Origin: Papilionanthe hookeriana x Papilionanthe teres
Taxonomy: Eukaryota; Streptophyta; Magnoliopsida; Asparagales; Orchidaceae
Direction of reading: 5' to 3'
NCBI GenBank assembly: GCA_022702705.1
Contig: CM040426.1
Span: 77,895,877-77,959,876, forward strand
Length of the DNA: 64,000 nucleotides
Positions 12,900 through 24,408 of the stretch are shown one piece after another. Below the pieces are notes generated by a model. It ran no database searches, was not told where the DNA came from, and saw only the letters and a list, made by a program, of their open reading frames with translations. Within the stretch, counting starts at the first letter, position 1, and each line of letters begins with the position of its first letter. A program made the position numbers and the translations under genes.

Positions 12900-13528
12900 A
12901 ATTTTGAAAACTCTTTGATGTAATTTTTCGATACTTATTCTTTTTACATGTTAACAGATCCAGGAGCTTGGACAGGAGATCACAACTGTTAAGTTGCATG
13001 CCCAGACATATTGATGGCTGGGGATACAACAGTGGGCCTCCAACATGCCTCAACATGTCCATATAAGTAAAATAGTTTCTTTATTTATATAATTTACTTA
13101 TTTTAATGTGAAGTGTTAATTATTCTTTAGTTTTATATTTATGGGAGATCTACAACTGCATGTAAGATGCCAAATGCTATAGCCCAATAAGTGTTGACAA
13201 TAGCAGTAGTCAGTCATTACCTGAGCAGTCTAACTACAAGATCAAAAGGGCAGTTACTGAGAAGAAGAAGAGGAGTGTCCAAGGCTTGGGTGCTTAAGGA
13301 TTTGTATATGAGGTCGAGCACTCTTGTTCAGCTCAGAGTACAAGATTGTCATTAGGTGATGATGAACTTGTCATGCATGTGGCCACATTATCTGAAGAGC
13401 TCCATGTCAGGGATGAGAGAGTTTGGAGGCTCGAGGTCACATTTTCGTAGCTAGAGCAAGTCGTAGATTTCATGGCAAGCAACCTCTTAGTGTTAGAGGA
13501 GGATAAGGATGACAATGATAATTTGTAG
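12900..13528 (+). pseudogene. Possible decayed transposase-like C-terminal region
   Basis: Plus-strand translations give a helical, charged segment around 13350-13500, with LSLGDDELVMHVATLSEE, then VRDERVWRLEV, ending in an acidic tail EEDKDDNDNL before a stop. An upstream block near 12990-13060 reads roughly HIDGWGYNSGPPTC. A coiled-coil followed by an acidic C terminus is common in plant En/Spm-associated ORFs, but no catalytic motif is visible. The assignment is weak; an unrelated decayed gene is equally possible. Confidence 0.2.
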
Positions 13529-13718
13529 GGGTTATATATATAGTTTATATTTGGATGTGATATTCTGATGAAGCTCAGTAGTAGATTTATATTTTTTTTA
13601 TTTTATATTTTGATGTGAAATTCTAAAAATATAAGTATTTTGTTTAATTTTAGGAATTTATGTATATGTTGGATGATATATTAGATTTTCGAAGTTACAT
13701 TTGATGATTAACAACTTA

Positions 13719-14169
13719 TGTAGTCGAGGAGTAGTAAGCAAGAAAAAAAGGGAAAATGAAAGGAAAAAACTGCGGAAAACTAAATGAGCACAAAACACCG
13801 AGAATCATACGATTCGGTCCATAGGACCTACATCCACGTGAAGGAAATAAAATATCAAATCCAGTAAGACAATAAAGAAGATTTACATAGAATTTACATT
13901 GAGAAATGAGCTCTCATATTGCCACGATCTCTCTCTTGAATCCGCTCGATATAAGATCTCCAAGATCCTCTTCCTCACTCTCCACAAACTATCCCCTTCT
14001 TTCTCATTGGATTTCTCCCTACAAGTATTCCTTAGCATTTATAAATAATGATTCAATCCACGTGTAGCCAAGTCCATCAATTAGAAACTCACTTTCCTTC
14101 TTCTAGGACAAGTGATCAAATTACAATTATGCCCTTGCCTTAGTCTAGTAATTGTGAGTCATTGTAACA
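13719..14169 (-). repeat. Copia-1 3' LTR
   Basis: Matches 16034-16514 along its length, sharing for example GTCCATAGGACCTACAT, GACAATAAAGAAGATTTACAT and GTGATCAAATTACAA. There are many substitutions and small indels, so the insertion is old. It may be truncated at the 13719 end (see the finding on the displaced primer site). Confidence 0.88.
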
Positions 14170-14238
14170 ATTCTCCACCTTGACTCTCAATTACAAATCT
14201 CCATAATAGAAATTCCTACACCTAGTACCAAGCGGCCC

Positions 14239-15505
14239 TTAGCCCTTGGTTGAGTTCAGTAAGTTCAGACAGTACCAGAACTTCTCAGTCACAGTTCTTT
14301 TGATTAGAGAATATAATCCCTTTTTCCTAACTTCTTTCATGACGATAAGTGAACCTTTAGTTACTTTGATATGGTTATTTTTCGCTTTGAAAGAGTATCC
14401 GCTTGACTCCAGCGTACCTAAAGAAATTGGATTTTTTTTAGTTCTGTTATGTACCTAACATTTTGCAGTATTCATTTAGCTCCATCAAACATCCTTATCC
14501 TGATTGTCCCACTGCAAACAACTCTACGAGCTTTGTTGTCTACAAGCAGTACTGATCCATCATGGACCAGTTGGAGTGTCTCAAGCCAATATTTATGAGG
14601 ACACATATGGAAGGAGCAGTCTGAATCAAGAATCCACTCATTGCTTGATTCAGACTCAGTAATTATCAAAGCATCAGCTGAATCATAGTCAACAAAGGCT
14701 ACACTAGCTTTTCCTGATTCTTTTGGCTTTTCTTGATATTTATTCTTCCTTTCAGGACTGTTCTTCTTGAAGTGACCATCCATGTGACAATGATAACACT
14801 TAAAAGATCCCTTTGATGCCCGATTTCCACCCTCCTTTCTGGATCTTGATCTGTTTTAATCATTTCTTGATTCTTTCTTATCCAATCTTCCTCTAACAGT
14901 AAGACTATCTTCACTGATTTCCTCATTGATGTCATGTTTTCTTTGAAGTTCTTTGACTCTACTCAGTGCTTGAACCTCTTCTAATGAAATTGTTTGCACC
15001 CTTCCATAGAGCATCACATCTTTGAAGTGCCCATAACTCTTAGGAATGGGATTTAATAACAACAGTGCATTTTCCTAGTCATCCATCTTGACAACAATAT
15101 TTTCAAGATCATCTATGATCTTGTTGAACTCATCGATTTACTCTGAGATGGGTTTATCTTCATGCACCATGAAAGAGTACAAATGTTTCTTCAAGAATAA
15201 CCTATTAGCTAAAGATTTTGTTATATAGAGTAATTCGAGTTTGGCCCAAAGCGCTTGAGCGGCTGTCTCCCTCGACACTTCCTTCAGAACTTTCTCACCC
15301 AAGCTCAAGATTATCAGGCGGTGAGCCCTGTCTAGGATGTTGTTCTTCTCTTTCTTGGACATCTCGGCCAGTAATGTCGTTGCTCTTGCAAAGCTTCTGC
15401 AACACCTTACTGCACCAACAGAGCTCTCATCTTGACTCTCCGTAGGTCTAAATAATTCTTTTCGGTGAATTTCTCGATGTCGAATTTGGCGGTTCCCATT
15501 GTCAT
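14239..15505 (-). pseudogene. Copia-1 gag-protease pseudogene
   Basis: Minus-strand reading from the ATG at 15505 or 15499: GTAKFDIEKFTEKNY (gag start), a stop soon after ALLVQ, then the UBN2-type gag block RLIILSLGEKVLKEVS and KLELLYITKSLANRLFLKKH. Next come a zinc-knuckle remnant (MDGHFKKNSPERK), the protease motif WILDSDCSFHMCP, and a GAG-pre-integrase tail ending near KGLYSLI. The protease motif has DSD where families have DSG. Several frameshifts and stops show it is dead. Confidence 0.85.
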
Positions 15506-15506
15506 G

Positions 15507-15531
15507 GGTTCGATTCCCACAGACGATGCCA
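15507..15531 (-). other. Displaced primer-binding-site-like sequence
   Basis: The plus strand looks like the 3' end of a tRNA, with a T-arm GGTTCGATTCC, an acceptor stem side and a terminal CCA. The minus strand reads TGGCATCGTCTGTGGG, the form of many plant retrotransposon primer sites. It lies just before the gag start but about 500 bp from the aligned end of the 5' LTR. Confidence 0.55.
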
Positions 15532-16033
15532 ATTATTGGAGAAACTGAACCATCCAACACCTGAAATACCAAGAAATTGACTGTTGTTCTTTGCTGGATC
15601 TCCAAACAACTACAGTCCTTGCAACTCACTGTAGTTGAAGAAAATGATGTTGTCGTTTATTGGTTGTAGACTATGAGTAGGTGGAATTCTCAAGGAACAC
15701 CTTTGCTGATGGAATTGTTGAGTACCAATAGCAGTACTTCGTTCAAGAATCGAACACCTGATCCTAGACTGTCGAAGATGAGGTACAGTTCGAAGGACTA
15801 ACTGCCATAGACCACATGTAGGCAAAAGTGTCGAACTCCTCCTTCTCTGTCGAATACCTTCAGCCCAAGAACCTGGACTGTTGAAGACCTTGCAGCCCAA
15901 GAACATGGACTGCATAAGAAACAACTAGATTGCCGAAGGACACTTGCAGTGCTTCGACTATCTGGACAACTGAAGAAACACCTGCAGGCTTCAAATGAAA
16001 AATGAATTCCTTGGACTGTCGAGTAACTGATTT

Positions 16034-16514
16034 TGTAGCCGAGGAGGGGGAAAACACAACAAGCAAGAAAACAGGGAAAATGAAAAAAAAAACTGCAGAA
16101 AATTGCATGAACACAAAAACACCAAGAATTACATGGTTTGGTCCATAGGACCTACATTCACGAGAGAGAAATCAACCATCAAATCTATTATGACAATAAA
16201 GAAGATTTACATTTCTTTACATTGAGAAATGAGCTATCATCTAGTCATGATCTCTCTCTGGAATCACCTCGATCTGAAGATCTCCAAGATCTTCTTCCTC
16301 ACTCTCTACAAGCTATCTCCTCTTTCTCTAACAAACTGATTTTCTTTCTTCTTAGACCTCGCCCTACAAATATTCATTATTATTTATAAATAATGAGTCA
16401 ATCCACGTGAAGGGAATTCCACCAATTAGAAGCCTCATTTCCTTCTTCTAGAACAGGTGATCAAATTACAAATATGCCCTTATCTTAATCCAATAATTAT
16501 GAGTCATTGTAACA
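16034..16514 (-). repeat. Copia-1 5' LTR (homologous part)
   Basis: Partner of the LTR at 13719-14169. On the minus strand it starts TGTTACAATGACTC. The aligned part ends CTCGGCTACA; the true LTR may extend to about 15537. Confidence 0.85.
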
Positions 16515-17717
16515 AATTGCGTCATGAATACGATTGTATAGTGTTATTGTTATTATTACTTTATTTCGGTCGAGCCTTAAAGCGTCATGCAGTCAGCATT
16601 CTTCTTTGAAGTCCATGTTTTTTTTTTTCTTTTTAAAATTTCCTTACGACAATTCTGTGGCCAATAAATCCAAATCTTTGTTATTTTAGTGGTCAGTAGG
16701 TACAAGAGTTTCTGACCATCTCGCCGAGCTAATTTTAATGAAAGCTATTGAGAAGTGATGTCAGACATTAAATTAAATAATAATAATTTAATACATTATT
16801 TTACCTAAGTTGAAGTAGCTCATGGAATGGATATACAGTCCTGTTAATGATCGAATTTTAAGTAGAGTCATGATCCGCTCAAAATTCAAACTGATCTTGA
16901 TACGAACCAAATTTTGAATCAATTTTAATGATCTCCGAGCTAAATTCACGGCCCTCATGTTCCTTCAGCAAGTTTAAATATTTGATCCGCATATTTAATT
17001 TAACTTGAATATAAATCAGTTATTAGATTCATGCATTCAATCTGAAACAAAAAAGAAAATGAATAATAAATTTTATAAATAAAATCAAATAAACTACATG
17101 ATTTCTTAATTCAAATCAATTAATGCACATAATTAAGCAATCAATAGATGCGGTGTTTGGGCCAGCATGGCTGTAACGCTCATGAACATGCATTGTGACC
17201 CTCTCCCGTCATTATTTTCTTCTCTTTGAAGTTTGAAATCTTTAAAGCATTCTTAAGAAGTCATAAACTCGTAGTCGGTCCATTACTAATACGTCATTAT
17301 CAACTGAAAATTCTTTTATTTTTAGTTTTGGCTTTCTTTAATTAGAAGGGTTAATGATAAAGAAGTAGTTAGCAGCATGCAATTAGATGTCATATGTATG
17401 CGTTAATTACAATAAATAAATAATATGCTTTTTAGCTGACATGTATGATTTTAATAAGAATAAGATAGTAATATTATGTAATAATCATGATTCAAATGTA
17501 AGTTTGATGAGACATATGATGCGATGATCTTAATTAAAATACATACTTATTTTAAAAAATTTAATAACATACTTGTGCAAGTAAAAAAATCATTAGATAA
17601 TTGACTTAAAATATATGTAAATCTCCCAACTTAAAGGGTTTAAGGTGCAAAACCAAATTACATACTTCATATTTACACGCACTTCGATGCTCGAGGCAGC
17701 GTTGTCATGCTAGATAG
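16515..17717. other. Intergenic, no gene seen
   Basis: AT-rich with a poly-T tract near 16619-16630. No coding signature. Confidence 0.4.
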
Positions 17718-17726
17718 ATTCAAGGG

Positions 17727-17847
17727 GAAAAATTGTTCTGTGGCGAATGGCGGGGCGTCGTGTGTGAAGCAAGCCCCGGGTGTATGTAGGTGGGGCCCGC
17801 TTTACACCCAGCGCCCAGCCATTCGCCTCCGGACAGAATAATTTTTC
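17727..17847. mobile_element. Short MULE-like MITE (about 121 bp)
   Basis: Terminal inverted repeats GAAAAATTGTTCTGTGG and, on the other strand, GAAAAATTATTCTGTCCGG, followed in both arms by GGCGAATGG. The interior is GC-rich and the whole could fold as a hairpin. Flanks ATTCAAGGG (17718-17726) and ATTGAAAGG (17848-17856) form a 9-bp target duplication with two mismatches, the length made by Mutator-type transposases. Confidence 0.75.
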
Positions 17848-18574
17848 ATTGAAAGGAGAGAGTGTTGGGCGCAAAAATATGAAGTTTGAAGTGTTGAATT
17901 TATAAATAGTAAACTTTACGGTGTGCGGTGTATGTGAAAACTCCTTTAAAATAACAAAAAACTAATTTAAGTTAGAACCATTTCACAAAATAGGTTATAA
18001 ATAGTTCATAAGTAAACAATTTATATAGGTTATTACAAAAATAAATATAAAGATTTAGATATTAAATATGCAAAACATAAACATTTTATGATGCGAATGT
18101 AAATCACCATTGAATCATTTGCATACATCTCCCTTGTATTTTTCTCGCAATAAAGTGAATTCATTGCTTCTCATTTTAAATTCACTTTATCTTTTTTTTT
18201 TATATATATTCTCTCTAGTTTGATTTTGTTCAAAGTTAGTGAAGCTCTGATATTTTTGTGTCAAGATGAATAATATTAGGGATTAATGAGATTTAATGGT
18301 TTCATTTAGGGGCGTTGGATCTAACATGATCGCGACATAACCGTATTCAAAACACGAAATTGGTTCTTTGGTCCGACGATTCAATTGGGATTCAACCAAT
18401 TCCTCACAATTTGAAAGCATAAATGATTTTTATGTATTAAGACCAAACAAGTCACCGGATCGCGGTTGAACCAATCAAACCGGCCGGTCCAATTTGATTT
18501 TCAAGGCATTGTACCGTACTAATAAATTCTAGTATCATTTGGAACAACTTTTAAAATTATGCATTTTGTATTAA

Positions 18575-18612
18575 GAATGTTATATATATATATATATATA
18601 TATATAACATTC
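18575..18612. repeat. Perfect palindrome around (TA)n
   Basis: GAATGT, then alternating TA, then ACATTC: 38 bp that is its own reverse complement. Confidence 0.9.
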
Positions 18613-18678
18613 TCTTTGGAAACTAGATGGTTGGAGGCCGAAGGTGCTGCTCTTCAATACCACCAGGGATATATATTT

Positions 18679-19632
18679 TGATATGCTGCCAACAAATTTT
18701 TATCATCCGACGTGAATCTCGAGGCATGATACAAATCTCGATGCAATCTTTTGAGCCAGAAACATTCAAATTTTGATAAAAAGTCATCCAGAGCTCCTAT
18801 TTTAGCAAACTTATAGTCAAACTGACCAGCTCGATGAGACGGGCCTAATGGTATAAAAAATAGTCTAATCTGAATCAAATCAAGTCAATATCATGTCATT
18901 AAGCTATTCTTAGAAGATTTCTAGAAACATTTGGAAGGTCAAACAAATGCCAACACTAGCAAGCCTATATTCAAATCGAGCGTCTCAACAAGACGAATCC
19001 AAGGAGCTCAAGATCACTCAATTCTGACATCGTTAAGGCCATCAAATGCCCTTAAATGATGTTTGATCAAGGGAAGTCTCTCGACCATCCGATCAAAATG
19101 ACTGTATTAATTGCACCAAAAACATTATAAATAAACCTCCAATCCTGATATGAAGGGGGGCTGAAGCCTAGAGGGAGAGCCTAAAGCCTTGAGGAGAAGT
19201 TGCAGCTTAGCACCACCGCCGACCGCCGTCGACCACCGCCGACCTCCGTCGATCCTCACAGACCTCCTTCGACCATCATTTACCGTCGTCGAACATAGTC
19301 GATCTCCGTCGTCGATCATCACCGATCTCTATTAACCTCCGCAAACCGTCATCGACCAATGCCACCAATTAGAAGCCGTCAATTGACGTTGTAATCTGAA
19401 GAAAATAACTATCTTTTCTACGTCACGATGAGGCGATTTCTACGATAAAAGATCAATAGTGGATTTTAACTTGCCAGTGAGATTCGTGATTTTTCACTTT
19501 ACGGATTTTTCACGTAAAAACTTCGCAAGTCTTTACTTCTCTATTCTTTTTTAAATGCATTGCTGTAGTTTAATTCAAATGCAATCTTGAAAACAATAAT
19601 CGATTCTATCACTACCGTGAAATTTTCTAACA
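18679..19632 (+). repeat. LTR family X, copy A (solo or isolated LTR)
   Basis: About 954 bp from TGATATGCTGCC to TTTTCTAACA. It includes a TATAAATAAA promoter motif near 19122 and a GC-rich stretch of CGTCGACCACCGCCGAC phrases at 19200-19360. Parts match copies B, C and D at 21523, 22106 and 26140. No primer site or coding region follows, so it is probably a solo LTR. The left limit rests on comparison with copy D. Confidence 0.75.
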
Positions 19633-19639
19633 GACTCAT

Positions 19640-20330
19640 CATATATATACTCATTTGGTTCTATTCCTTATCTAAAAATTCTTCTAAACATTATCCAAAC
19701 TCAATCTTTTTGTCATTTGGAAGAGCTATTTTCATCACATTTTAAACAATCATTTTCTTAAAACTTTATTTAAACATATTTTTAATAAAAGCAAAAACTC
19801 AGCCAATAAAACATTCCTCGTATCTTTTCAATTATGATTTTTCTTATAAATATAAAATAATTTATTTATATTTTATAATAATTAATATATTTAAAACATA
19901 TTATGTGCCATATAAATTTGTGCATATAAATACAAGTAAATAATTTATCTTGTTATAAAACGTAAACGATATTAACAATTTTTTTCCTTAAAACAATTAT
20001 TAATGCTGTGTTGACTTTCTAGCTAGATTAGCGTCCCAATATTTCACATTTATTGCCTTAATTTCATAACGAACAAAGCGGAGAGACAAAATAGCTGAAC
20101 AGTCCAACGTACGAAACAGCCTAAAATGCCCAATAGTTTCGGCCACGCCTCCCGGTAATTAATGAGCTACATTCTTTAATTAGCAGCACAATTCCAAAAG
20201 AGTTGCCAGTAGCTATTAAGCTAATAAGCTGCGTTAAGGATTTCCTTCCTATGAGAACTAGATTCTCTTCTCAGTCTCAATAATTTCAATACCTGAATTT
20301 AGTAATAGTTCATCGTCTTCCTTCTCATCC
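19640..20330. other. AT-rich intergenic, no gene seen
   Basis: No coding or repeat structure recognised. Confidence 0.4.
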
Positions 20331-20339
20331 ATCACTGGT

Positions 20340-20800
20340 GTTAGGGTTGAGAGTTAGAGACTGTCTGCTCGGCTGCCTTGCTCGGTTTCGTTGCCCAATC
20401 TGTATGATTTCTTAGCCTTGATGTTCATCTACTTCTGAAATTTTGAATGGTTTTTTATTTAATTTTTATCCGGATGGAGGTAGAAGAGGTTGGTGGGACT
20501 ATTTCATTTGTTGAATGTCGGGGTTTGTGGAGTATCTCTTTTTTTCGTTTAAGAATTTGGCTGGATTTTATTTAGTTTTTTTTTTAGATTTCTGTACTGA
20601 AATTGATCACAGAATGTGGTTGATTAGTCGTTTTTGGTTGAAAGAGTATGAATGATTAGTGTTTTATTGATTCTTGTGTTAATTGTTTCTTATTGTGGAG
20701 TAATTTTGTCTACAATTGAGTGATTTTTGGTTTTATCTATTTGAAAGGTTCCATACAGAGCAAGAGGTTGTCTGCTATCCTCCAGGTGGGTTTTTAGGTT
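20340..20800 (+). other. Exon-like islands with a GT..AG intron pattern, unidentified
   Basis: A leader-like stretch (about 20220-20410, pyrimidine-rich, ending near GCCCAATCTGTATG) is followed by T-rich intron-like DNA. A 38-bp island (about 20750-20787) is flanked by GAAAG on the left and by CTCCAG then GTGGGTTTTT on the right. This looks like the 5' end of a plant transcript unit. The rest is not recognisable before the RTE fragment at 21295. No protein family was recognised. Confidence 0.25.
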
Positions 20801-21294
20801 TTTTTTTTTTTTTTTTATTTTGTTTAAAATGAAGGAATATTTAATTTTCTTTAAGTAAGCAAAGGACAAGGAAAAGCTGTTCCTTGTTAGTTTATGAACT
20901 GGTTAGCCAAGGAAGGCAGAGACCTATCAAGGAACTTAGATGAAGTAGAAGCTCTGCGCCTATAGAATCAATGGTAGAACCAGTCAGCCTTAGATTTGAG
21001 AGAACTGCGATGTAGCTGTTATATAATATGAAAGCATTACCCTTAAATTTCTTTCCAACTATATATATCGTAGAAACTCTCACTTGAAATTCTATTTCCA
21101 CCATTGTGTGGAATCACAGCATAATTTTCCAAAGCTCTTTTTGCTTGCTTATTTATTCTTTTGGCTAATTTTGTTAAAGTATGAAATCTTACCGCAGTTT
21201 TCTTATTTATAAATTACCTGTTTTTAGTGTCTAAATGCCTTTTTTTAGAGTAGATCTAAAACTTGATACATTGAACGTAATTTTACTAGTAGTT

Positions 21295-21485
21295 GATCTA
21301 GTGGCAGAGTTGTAACAATGGGTGATGGAATCATTAAAAGATTTCAATATCTCGGGTCTATTGTGCAAAGTGATGATAATATAGATGGGGGAGTTATTAG
21401 TAGAATTCAAGTTAGATGGTTGAAGTGGAGGAAAATTTTATAAGGTGGTGGTGGGACCTGCAATGCTATATGATGGTTGAAATAG
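21295..21485 (+). pseudogene. RTE-type LINE reverse transcriptase fragment
   Basis: Reads MGDGIIKRFQYLGSIVQSDD, then GGVISRIQVRWLKWR, then after an internal deletion KFYKVVVGPAMLY in another frame. These are thumb-region signatures of plant RTE LINEs (YLGSI.Q.DG, WLKWR, KFY..VV.PA.LYG). It stops at the palindromic LTR pair. Confidence 0.7.
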
Positions 21486-21522
21486 AGGAATGCATTCACA
21501 ATTTTCCTTTATGTCTGATGCG

Positions 21523-22105
21523 TGCTAGAAAATTCGCGACGGTAGAGTAACAAATTATTATCTTAGCATTGTACGAGATTCAGAGACGCACGCAAATGAG
21601 GAAGCAAACAGTGACTCAGAAGTTTTTACGTGAAAACCCGTAAAGGGAAAACCACGGAGCTCAGCCGATTGCGAGAATCCACTATTGATTGACGTTTACA
21701 GAAATCCTCGTCCATAGACGGAAAGGTGTAATTATATGATGTAGATTACTAACGTCGATCGATGGTATATGGATGATGATGGTTGACGACAATCGACGGT
21801 GATCCACGACGATCGGTGGTGGTCACGATCGATCAGCGATGGTCGACGATTATCAGCCGGTGGTCGACGGCGGTCGGTGATGATGCAGAGCTGCTTCTTC
21901 TCCTCAAGACTTAAGACTCTCTCCTTGGCTCCTCCCCCTCTCATGTGAGAGTTGGGGTCTATTTATAGGGTTTTGGGTGCAATTAATGCGACTATTTTGA
22001 TCAGACGGCTCAGAGGGCTCCCCTCGATCAGACGGCGTTTAAGGGGCATTTGATGGTCTTAACGATGTCGTAATTGAGTGATCTTGAGCTCTTTGGATTC
22101 GTCTT
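21523..22105 (-). repeat. LTR family X, copy B
   Basis: Minus-oriented LTR ending TTTTCTAGCA at 21523, with a CTATAAATAGA promoter motif near 21965 and the same GC-rich CGTCGACCACCG tract. It is cut at its upstream end, where it meets copy C head to head at about 22105. Confidence 0.85.
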
Positions 22106-22531
22106 GGGGGAGGACCAAAAGAGAGAGTCTGAAGACTTGAGAAGAAGAAGCAGCTCTCGCATCCTCGCCGACCGCCGTCGACCACCGCCGATGCTCGTCG
22201 ACCACGCGCCGAGCGTCATGGACCACCGCCGATCACCGTGGACCACCGTCGATCGTCGACCACTACCATCATCCATATACCTGTCGACCGACATCGTAAT
22301 TTATATCATATAATTACCCTTTCCGTCCGTAGGACGAGGATTTCGTAAATGTCAACCAATAGTGGATTCTCGCAACTGGGTCAGGCCCCGTAGTTTTTCC
22401 CTTTACGGGTTTTCCACGTAAAAGCTTCCGGAGTCACTGCTTGTTCCATTTTCATCCATGCAGTAGTCTTTGGACTTGCATGCAAAGCTAAGACAATAAT
22501 TTGTTACTCTACCGTCGCAAATTTTCTAACA
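22106..22531 (+). repeat. LTR family X, copy C (5'-truncated)
   Basis: Plus-oriented LTR lacking its U3 part, ending TTTTCTAACA at 22531. It matches copy B in inverted orientation over its whole length. It is followed by a primer-site-like stretch (GCAGCAGTCCGCGGAAACTC) and a gypsy gag, so it probably was a 5' LTR. Confidence 0.85.
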
Positions 22532-22598
22532 TGACGCATTAGCAGCAGTCCGCGGAAACTCTCATTCCCATCATCGAAATCTTGTTCGATTTTCCTAC

Positions 22599-24030
22599 AT
22601 GGAAACAAGTAACAATATTCGGGACAACGGAGCGACTCGCTCCAACACCCATCGTTCCGGTAACCGCCACGTAGTCGAGGGCGATATGTTTCTTCATCTT
22701 CCCGTCCCGGAACACGCTATCACCGCCAACGAGGGGTTTCGAGTCCTTCTATGGAAGAACGCATGCGAAGAATGGAGGAAGCTCAACTGCAGATCTTACA
22801 ATTTTTACGTAGGACCCAACAACCGTCGATGAATGAAAATCGTCCACCATTGATCAGCGTCCTATGAGAAACATGCCCGGAAGAAGTCGTATCAGCCCCC
22901 CTCCCAAGAAGGAACACTTCCCGTACCAGGTCGTGATGCTGAACTCTTAGACACTGCAAGTTCCACCCATCCATCTCATGCAGTTCACCTAGCACCGCCA
23001 CATCTCGCTACCATTCCAAATAATGTCATCCGTAACGAATTACGTCGCCTCGTCCGAGAAGAGTTCCCCATTGAGAAAAAAGATCGCTTCCACACTCATC
23101 ATAACATCCAGGAATCTTCTCCTTAGCGAATGCGATCCTCCAACACCCCATTCCATCGGCTTCAAGTCGCCGAACATTGACGCATATGAAGGAATAACCG
23201 ATCCCTATGAACATATTGATCATTATAGAACCATCATGCACATTCAACGTGCCTCGACACGCTTCTATGTCGAGTGTTCCCTGCTTACTCTTAAGGGACA
23301 AGCTCGAACACTGGTTTACTCTCTGTAGGAGCATTGTAAACACGCTTTAACAAGCTTGTCAAACTATTTGTGGAACGATTCATAAGCAAATCGAAGGATC
23401 ATCGAGGATTCATCTCATCTCTCGGGAATTCGTCGAAGTGAAGGAGAATCACTCGAAGACTACTTCCGCGGGTTTTCATCGAAGCCCGTCGAATTCCGGG
23501 AGTAGATCCGGAGTTGCTTAGGGAGTCTTTCTTGGGGGACTCCGCCCGGGACCCTTCTACTCATCACTTATGTGAGAGACAGTTCATTCTTATACCGACC
23601 TTGTGCACCGTGTTGAGGCACTAAATCTCTGCAGATGAGGCCATCATTGCTCACAAGGAACAATTTGAGCGATTGGGGGCAAGCGTAAGAATAACGTTGA
23701 GGATACCAAAATTTCACGGCAAAAAATGTTTAAACCACGGGGAATCATGAGCAACGATCGAAAAAGAATACACGCCACTCAACACGTCTCGTGTTAACAT
23801 CTTAATGGCCATCGAGGATGAAGATATCGTCAGTGGCCAAAGCCATTAAGAAATTCGAATGGTGGAGACCAGTCACAATATTGTCATTTCCATCGTGCAA
23901 TTGGACATTCAACAGAAAAATGTTTTCAATTAAAGGAAGAAATTGAACGTCTGATACGCCAATGACATCTGGGTCGCTACTTACAAGAACAATGTGAGGG
24001 AAACCATAACAGAATCGTTGGAATTATCGA
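22599..24030 (+). pseudogene. Ty3/gypsy gag pseudogene
   Basis: Starts near the ATG at 22599. Blocks in changing frames include MEERMRRMEEAQLQILQFLR (22750), then the retrotransposon gag core IDAYEGITDPYEHIDHYRTI with LTLKGQAR (23180-23310), LFVERFISKSKDHRGFISSL (23360), and YTPLNTSRVNILMAIEDED (23775). A zinc-finger remnant near 23890-23950 has the order expected for Tat/Ogre-type gag. Many stops and frameshifts are present. No protease, reverse transcriptase or integrase follows, so the element has lost its pol. Confidence 0.8.
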
Positions 24031-24408
24031 ATGAGAAGTATACTTCAACTCATCTTATCCGAGTAAAAGCCGGCTTATAAACTCTTAATTTTAACAAAAT
24101 CTTCATGTGGTTTTAAAATTTCATTTCATTTAAATTTTTTTTAATTTTCTCTTGAAAGAATTTTGTGTAGAAAGTCCTCTTGATGAAAAGAGGTGCTATA
24201 CCCCTATAAGTCGAGCCCAAGAGGCAAAACTCGACGGGAAGATACGGTACTCCTAAAAGTCGAAGCCGAGCAGGCGAGCTCGATGAGATGCTACTATGCC
24301 CCGGAAGACGAGCCCAAGGCAAGTCTCGATCGGAAGCTAAGTAGTGGATGGGGTCCCCACTAGAAAGACTCGCATGAGAGCGAGTGGTTGACGGGGTCTC
24401 CACTCAAA

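Larger units (their letters stand above)
13719..16514 (-). mobile_element. Copia-1: Ty1/copia retrotransposon with most of pol deleted
   Basis: Two direct repeats with TG..CA ends on the minus strand (start TGTTACAATGACTC) flank a broken gag/protease/GAG-pre-integrase region. Integrase, reverse transcriptase and RNase H are absent. The 3' side has a plausible polypurine tract, AAGGTGGAGAAT, directly before the left LTR. No target-site duplication is visible. Orientation follows from the gag reading direction and the polypurine tract. Confidence 0.88.

Noticed and set aside
12661..13062. 133-codon minus-strand open frame as a gene
   Set aside because: No recognisable domain, and the plus strand has weak but better coding-like blocks; treated as chance.
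15507..15531. A tRNA gene
   Set aside because: Only a T-arm and acceptor-end-like sequence with CCA; no D-arm or anticodon arm upstream, and it sits where a retrotransposon primer site is expected.
22074..22313. Small ORFs on both strands in the palindrome
   Set aside because: Mirror images produced by the inverted LTR arms; no protein family.
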